Below, piece by piece: positions 59,935-64,000 of a stretch of DNA of 64,000 bases. The notes under the pieces are model-generated. The model did not search any database. It saw only the letters and a program-made list of their open reading frames with translations, and was not told the DNA's origin. The translations under genes were made by a program, and so were the position numbers. This DNA is from JALHNI01 sp044226365 (lineage in GTDB: Bacteria > Acidobacteriota > Terriglobia > Bryobacterales > Bryobacteraceae), in contig JBGAHE010000010.1 in assembly GCA_044226365.1 (NCBI GenBank), positions 35,437-99,436 on the forward strand, given 5' to 3'. Each line of letters opens with the position of its first letter. Position 1 is the stretch's first letter.

Positions 59935-61434
59935 ATGAAATTGCGGACGATTGGTTTGGGTTTGGCGGTGTTGTGCCTGGGGCAGGCCGAGGTGGTGTTG
60001 CCGGGATTGATCAGCGATCACATGCTGGTGCAGCGCGATGCGCCGGTACGGATTTTCGGAAAGGCGTCGCCCGGTGAGCAGGTGACGGTGGGGTTCCGGG
60101 GGCAGAGCGTGGGGACGACGGCGGGTCCGTTGGGGCGCTGGGAGGTATGGCTGCAGCCGATGAAGGCGGGCGCGCCGGCGGAGATGACGGTGCGGGGGAC
60201 CAATACGCTGACGGTGCGCGACGTGCTGGTGGGCGATGTGTGGGTGGGCTCGGGACAATCGAACATGCAGTGGGCGGTGCAGCAGACGGTGAACGCGGAG
60301 CAGGAGATCGCGTCGGGAAACTATCCGGAGATTCGCTTGTTCTATGTGCCGCGGAAGCCGGCGGCGTCGCCGGTGGATGACGTCGACGCGAAGTGGGTGG
60401 TGTGCACGCCGGAGACGGTGAAGGGGTTCTCGGCGGTGCTGTACTACTTTGGGCGGCAACTGCATCAGGATCTGAAAGTGCCGATGGGGCTGATTCATAC
60501 GTCTTGGGGCGGTACGCCGATCGCGGCGTGGATCAGCGGGCCGTCGTTGAGTGCGAATGCGCGCTTAATGCCGTTCAACACGTTTTGGGCGGATGTGATT
60601 GCAAAATATCCGGATGGCATGGCGCAGTATGAGCAACGCTTGAAGAAGTGGGAAGAGGCGAAGGCGGGTCCGCGGCCGGCGATGCCGATGGGGCCGGGCA
60701 ATCCGCACGAGCCGACGACGCTCTATAACGGGATGCTGGCGCCGATTGTGAAGTACACGATCAAGGGCGCGCTGTGGTACCAGGGCGAGACGGAAGCGGG
60801 GCGGGGGCAGGGTCATATTTACGGGGAGGCGTTGACGACGCTGGTGCAGGATTGGCGACGGGCGTTTGGTCAGGGCGACTTTCCGTTCTTCTGGGTGCAA
60901 TTGGCGAACTTCGGGAATGCGTCGAAGAACGGCCACTGGATGAAGGTGCAAGAAGGGCAGATGAAGGCAACGGCGCTGCGTGGGACGGGCATGGCCGTGA
61001 TCAACGACATTGGCGAGGACAAGGACATTCATCCGAAGAACAAGCAGGACGTGGGCAAGCGCCTGGCGCTGGCGGCGCGTCATGTGGCGTATGGCGAGAA
61101 TGGCTTCGAATGGTCGAGCCCGATTTACCGTCAGGCGACGGCCGAGGGTGCGGCGATGCGGGTGTGGTTCAACCACGCAGGGACCGGCTTGAAGACGCGG
61201 GGAGGCGGTGCGGTGAAGGGGTTTGTGATCGCGGGGGCGGACGGCGTGTTTGTTCCGGCCGATGCCCGCATTGAGGGAGCGACGGTGGTGGTGTCGAGCG
61301 CGCAGGTGCCGGAGCCGAAGGCGGTGCGGTATGCGTGGGAGAACAATCCGGCTGAGGCAAATCTGGTCAACAGTGAGGGGCTGCCCGCATCGTTATTCCG
61401 CAGTGATGATCGGGATGAAGTGATCGTGAAGTAG
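59935..61434 (+). CDS. Sialate O-acetylesterase-like exported SGNH esterase
   Basis: 499 residues. A signal peptide (LRTIGLGLAVLCLGQAE) precedes VVLPGLISDHMLVQRDAPVR and a beta domain, then the catalytic VGSGQSNMQW (Ser109), SWGGTPIAAWISG, ALWYQGETEAGRG and the final NDIGEDKDIHPKNKQDVG (Asp and His pair). This block order is that of sialate 9-O-acetylesterases and polysaccharide deacetylating esterases (SASA family, PF03629). In soil bacteria they commonly deacetylate plant or microbial glycans. The start is chosen at the signal peptide; an upstream in-frame stretch from 59866 lies within the inverted repeat region. Confidence 0.92.
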   Translation: MKLRTIGLGLAVLCLGQAEVVLPGLISDHMLVQRDAPVRIFGKASPGEQVTVGFRGQSVGTTAGPLGRWEVWLQPMKAGAPAEMTVRGTNTLTVRDVLVGDVWVGSGQSNMQWAVQQTVNAEQEIASGNYPEIRLFYVPRKPAASPVDDVDAKWVVCTPETVKGFSAVLYYFGRQLHQDLKVPMGLIHTSWGGTPIAAWISGPSLSANARLMPFNTFWADVIAKYPDGMAQYEQRLKKWEEAKAGPRPAMPMGPGNPHEPTTLYNGMLAPIVKYTIKGALWYQGETEAGRGQGHIYGEALTTLVQDWRRAFGQGDFPFFWVQLANFGNASKNGHWMKVQEGQMKATALRGTGMAVINDIGEDKDIHPKNKQDVGKRLALAARHVAYGENGFEWSSPIYRQATAEGAAMRVWFNHAGTGLKTRGGGAVKGFVIAGADGVFVPADARIEGATVVVSSAQVPEPKAVRYAWENNPAEANLVNSEGLPASLFRSDDRDEVIVK

Positions 61435-61474
61435 CGCCTCAGGTATTGCTCTTAGAACGTACCAGGATTAAAGT

Positions 61475-61503
61475 TCTAGGCGTTTCAATCTGGAACGCCT
61501 AGA
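61475..61503. terminator. Perfect 10-bp hairpin after the sialate O-acetylesterase gene
   Basis: TCTAGGCGTT (61475-61484) pairs perfectly with AACGCCTAGA (61494-61503) around a 9-nt loop. It lies 41 bp after the stop and 21 bp before the next ATG. No T-run follows, so it is at best an atypical terminator; a regulatory hairpin in the next gene's leader is the alternative. Confidence 0.4.
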
Positions 61504-61523
61504 AAAGGTATACTGAGAGACCA

Positions 61524-64000
61524 ATGCGGGAAAATTCGGAAGCGCTCCGCGCTGACTGGTGTCAGGCGAAGCCGCTATCGCGCCGGCGATCCCCTCGCTT
61601 GCGGTTAATTTGTCCCTTGTTCTGTTTTGCGTTTTGCCTGCTAGGGCAAACGCCTGACACCGGCGCCGACGAGCCCCGCCCAGAGCAAGCAGCCTCTTGT
61701 CTGACGATTCTGCCGAATCTGGATGGGTGGTACGACTTCGACGGTTTATCGAACCCCACGCCGGGCGTGGGGGGATTGGGACCGGAGGCGGTGTGGTTTG
61801 GGAGTCCGGTGACGGTACCGGGCCTGGCGGGCGCGGCACTGAGCTTCAACGGTAGTAGCTACCTGGAAGTGCTGAACAGCTCAGCGTTCAACTATCCGAC
61901 ACAGAGTTTTTCGATCAGCTTGTGGGTGCGGACGACCACGACAGGGCGGCCGTTCATCGATAAGCGGTGCGTGGGTACGGCGGGCGGTTGCCAGACGCCG
62001 CAGGGATGGGCGTTGACGGTGTCGCCGGCAGGTCATCTACAACTTTTGATGGGCTCGGCAGTGCCCTATTTTTATGAAGGGTTTGCGGCCTACAACCTCA
62101 AGCGAATCAACGACGGCGAATGGCATTTTGTGGCCGTGACGGTGGACCGGCAGGCGCAGCGGCTGACGTTTGTGGTGGACCCGTACAGCGATGGCGGCGT
62201 GCAGGTGGTGTCGATCGAAGGGTACGCGGGGGCGATTCCGTCGCTGCGGCCGATGCGGATTGGCGGAGACCAGACGAGCGCGGCGAAGTTCGTGGGCGAT
62301 CTGGACGAGATTCAGATTTATGGCCGCGCACTGGCGGTGAATGAAGTGCAGGCGGTGGCGGGCGTCGGTCCGGGCGGGCAGTGCCGTCCCCCGGTGTGCT
62401 CGCTGGTGTCGTCGAAGCGGACGATGGTGGGTTGGTACTCGTTCGAAGAGACGGCGGGTGTGGTGTGGCAGGATCGGGCCGGGCAGAACAACTATCTGGC
62501 CGGGGTGACGGAGCAGGTGCCGGGGCTGGCCGGGTTCGGTGCGCAGTTTGCGCGGGTGAACGCGGGCGAGGGTTTGAAGACGGCGGATGGCGCGACGGAA
62601 CTCGACCTGGGGACGAACAACCTGGCGGTGGCGTCGTGGATCCGCTTTTTCCCGGCGAACGGGACGCGTCGGGCGATTGCGGATAAGACGGGCGACCAGG
62701 GCGGCGGATATACGCTGTCGCTGGAGGACGGCTATCTGCGGTTCTCGATGACGCCGACGGGTCAGCCGCGGGCCTCGTCGAACTGGTGGGTGGGGAGCCA
62801 GTCGCGGCTGGATGACGGGCGTTGGCATCATGTGGCGGTGGTGGCGGACCGGACGGCGATGGCGCCGGAGCTGTATGTCGACGGCCGGCCGGAGCGGATC
62901 GGGAACAGCCGGGGCACGATGGTGACCGTGAGCATCTCGAGCCGCAGTCCGCTGAACGTGGGCGGCTTTAGCTCGGAGGCGTCCGAGACGGTGGGGACGA
63001 TCGATGAACTGGCGATTTTCAATGCGGGTTTGACGGCGGCGGAAGTCCAGTCGATGTTCGACGCGGGCGGGTCCGGGTATTGCCGGCGGAACGACCAGGG
63101 TTGCATAGCGCCGCCGACGGGTTTGGTGAGCTGGTACCGGTTCGAGAATCCCGCGGGCGGGTTCGACGATGCGGGCATCGTTCCGAATGAGCCGATGGTA
63201 GTGGCGGGAACGATCTCGCGGACGGTGGGCCGGACGGGGCGCGGAGTGCGGGTGCAGGAAGGCGCCAGTTCGCTGCGGACGTTGGGCGCGACGTCGAAGT
63301 TGAACTTCGATGGGGGGACGTTCTCGATCGGGTTCTGGATCCAACCGAGCGCGGCGCGCGGGTTTGACGCGGTGCCGGGCGTGGCGGGAACGCGCACGAT
63401 TCTGGAGAAGATGAGCTATACCTCGCCGCCGAATGCGGTGCGAGCGATGCAGGGTTACCGGCTGCGGCTGGTGAACGGACGGATTGAAATGGCGCTGGCG
63501 AGCGGCGGCAATCTGGGGATCTGGACGGGCAGTTCGGCGCTGCGGTCCGACCAGTGGAGCCATATCACGGTGGTGATTCCGCGGGATGGGGCGCCGGTGG
63601 TGTATTTGAACGGCAAGTCCGAGATGCTGGCGGCCGCAGGCGTGGTGCCGGTGGGCAGCCTGGGTACGACGACGCCGGTGTTGGTGGGCTTGTCAGCGGA
63701 CGTGACGCAGAATCCGGCCGACGGGGTGCAGTTCGACTTTGACGAGCTTGCATTCTACGGGCGGGCGTTGACGGTGGCGGAGATTCAGGCGTTGGCGCTG
63801 ACGACGGTGGGGCAGTGCTTCGAGGGTTTGAGCGCGCCGGTGAAGGCCGTTTTCGAGGTGAATACGCTGCCGGAGGCGATTGGCGCCACGGTGGGCGTGT
63901 CGGGCGATAGCAGCGGTTTGAACGGTTATGCGACGACGATCGCGCCGGCGGCGGTGACGGTGTCCCCGGCGACGCTGAACAAGGCGGGCGGCGTGGAGTA
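61524..64000 (+). CDS. Secreted multi-LamG-domain surface protein, incomplete at the window edge
   Basis: At least 825 codons, open at the right edge. After a long charged N-terminus (MRENSEALRADW) comes a hydrophobic segment (LICPLFCFAFCLLG) as signal. Three concanavalin-A/LamG-like domains follow in tandem, each opening with a WY-F block (LDGWYDFDGL, MVGWYSFEETAG, LVSWYRFENPAGG) and carrying WHxVAVxxD (GEWHFVAVTVDRQ, GRWHHVAVVADRT, DQWSHITVVIPRD) and DELxxFxxxLTxxEVQ. A fresh domain begins near 63,800 (PVKAVFEVNTL). It probably binds extracellular glycan or protein; the C-terminus is not seen. Repetition comes from old duplication, as the DNA repeats are no longer obvious. Confidence 0.85.
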   Translation, partial: MRENSEALRADWCQAKPLSRRRSPRLRLICPLFCFAFCLLGQTPDTGADEPRPEQAASCLTILPNLDGWYDFDGLSNPTPGVGGLGPEAVWFGSPVTVPGLAGAALSFNGSSYLEVLNSSAFNYPTQSFSISLWVRTTTTGRPFIDKRCVGTAGGCQTPQGWALTVSPAGHLQLLMGSAVPYFYEGFAAYNLKRINDGEWHFVAVTVDRQAQRLTFVVDPYSDGGVQVVSIEGYAGAIPSLRPMRIGGDQTSAAKFVGDLDEIQIYGRALAVNEVQAVAGVGPGGQCRPPVCSLVSSKRTMVGWYSFEETAGVVWQDRAGQNNYLAGVTEQVPGLAGFGAQFARVNAGEGLKTADGATELDLGTNNLAVASWIRFFPANGTRRAIADKTGDQGGGYTLSLEDGYLRFSMTPTGQPRASSNWWVGSQSRLDDGRWHHVAVVADRTAMAPELYVDGRPERIGNSRGTMVTVSISSRSPLNVGGFSSEASETVGTIDELAIFNAGLTAAEVQSMFDAGGSGYCRRNDQGCIAPPTGLVSWYRFENPAGGFDDAGIVPNEPMVVAGTISRTVGRTGRGVRVQEGASSLRTLGATSKLNFDGGTFSIGFWIQPSAARGFDAVPGVAGTRTILEKMSYTSPPNAVRAMQGYRLRLVNGRIEMALASGGNLGIWTGSSALRSDQWSHITVVIPRDGAPVVYLNGKSEMLAAAGVVPVGSLGTTTPVLVGLSADVTQNPADGVQFDFDELAFYGRALTVAEIQALALTTVGQCFEGLSAPVKAVFEVNTLPEAIGATVGVSGDSSGLNGYATTIAPAAVTVSPATLNKAGGVE

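Noticed and set aside
62037..63563. A 508-codon minus-strand open frame opposite the LamG protein
   Set aside because: Composition is a shadow of the LamG repeats; no motif or ribosome site; the plus frame has clear domain structure.

Overview
The window looks like the end of a contig from a high-GC member of the Acidobacteriota, most probably the Bryobacter/Solibacter group. This is an inference from gene content: a C5-pathway heme operon, PEP-CTERM and LamG surface proteins, many Tat- or Sec-exported sugar enzymes (Gfo/Idh/MocA oxidoreductase, UxuA-like and AP-endonuclease-like TIM barrels, DUF1080, SMP-30 lactonases), MsrPQ, and a large CxxCH/HEAT-repeat protein. No rRNA or other species-level marker is present.

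Layout. 1-2.3 kb is a damaged edge holding remnants of a glycosyltransferase, a cysteine desulfurase, a SAM hydrolase and a gluconate-dehydrogenase subunit 3 protein, all broken by frameshifts. 2.3-6.1 kb (minus) carries a GT2-GT4 glycosyltransferase with several single-base frameshifts and an alpha/alpha-barrel protein. 6.9-12.6 kb (minus) is a tightly overlapped operon in the order ccsA/hemX-like, hemA, hemC, hemD, GNAT acetyltransferase, membrane glycosyltransferase. 12.6-14.7 kb (plus) has an SDR enzyme and a ClpB-type AAA+ ATPase.

14.7-27.5 kb is a direct tandem duplication with a 6,555-bp offset. Each copy holds sua5 (minus) and metF, an outer-membrane beta-barrel protein, rpe, a BamD-like TPR lipoprotein, a response regulator, yajQ and a small alpha/beta hydrolase (all plus). 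Copy B (21.2-27.4 kb) is intact apart from the 3' end of sua5. In copy A sua5 and metF are intact and yajQ nearly so, while the other genes are riddled with indels. True pseudogenisation, strain-haplotype duplication or unpolished sequence are all possible.

27.6-29.6 kb has a PfpI/DJ-1 protein, an NADP-dependent oxidoreductase and a divergent TetR regulator whose 38-bp intergenic region is two overlapping palindromes. At about 29.6 kb the TetR homology stops abruptly and the plus strand switches from G-rich to C-rich, and it stays so until about 53.4 kb. This is the signature expected of a 24-kb inversion or a misjoin.

30-53 kb carries tRNA-Leu(CAA), a Gfo/Idh/MocA oxidoreductase, a matrixin-like surface protease, a phosphoesterase, a CNT nucleoside transporter, a chloroperoxidase-like hydrolase, tRNA-Gly(TCC), a dihaem-motif HEAT protein, a PEP-CTERM protein, two SMP-30 proteins, membrane and TPR proteins, sugar isomerase-like proteins, msrPQ and a DUF885 protein. 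51.7-61.4 kb is a run of exported hydrolases and sugar-modifying enzymes, including an SGNH/beta-lactamase fusion, DUF1080 and sialate O-acetylesterase, that plausibly process an extracellular glycan. The window ends inside a long LamG-repeat secreted protein. No CRISPR array, insertion sequence, rRNA operon or integrase was seen.
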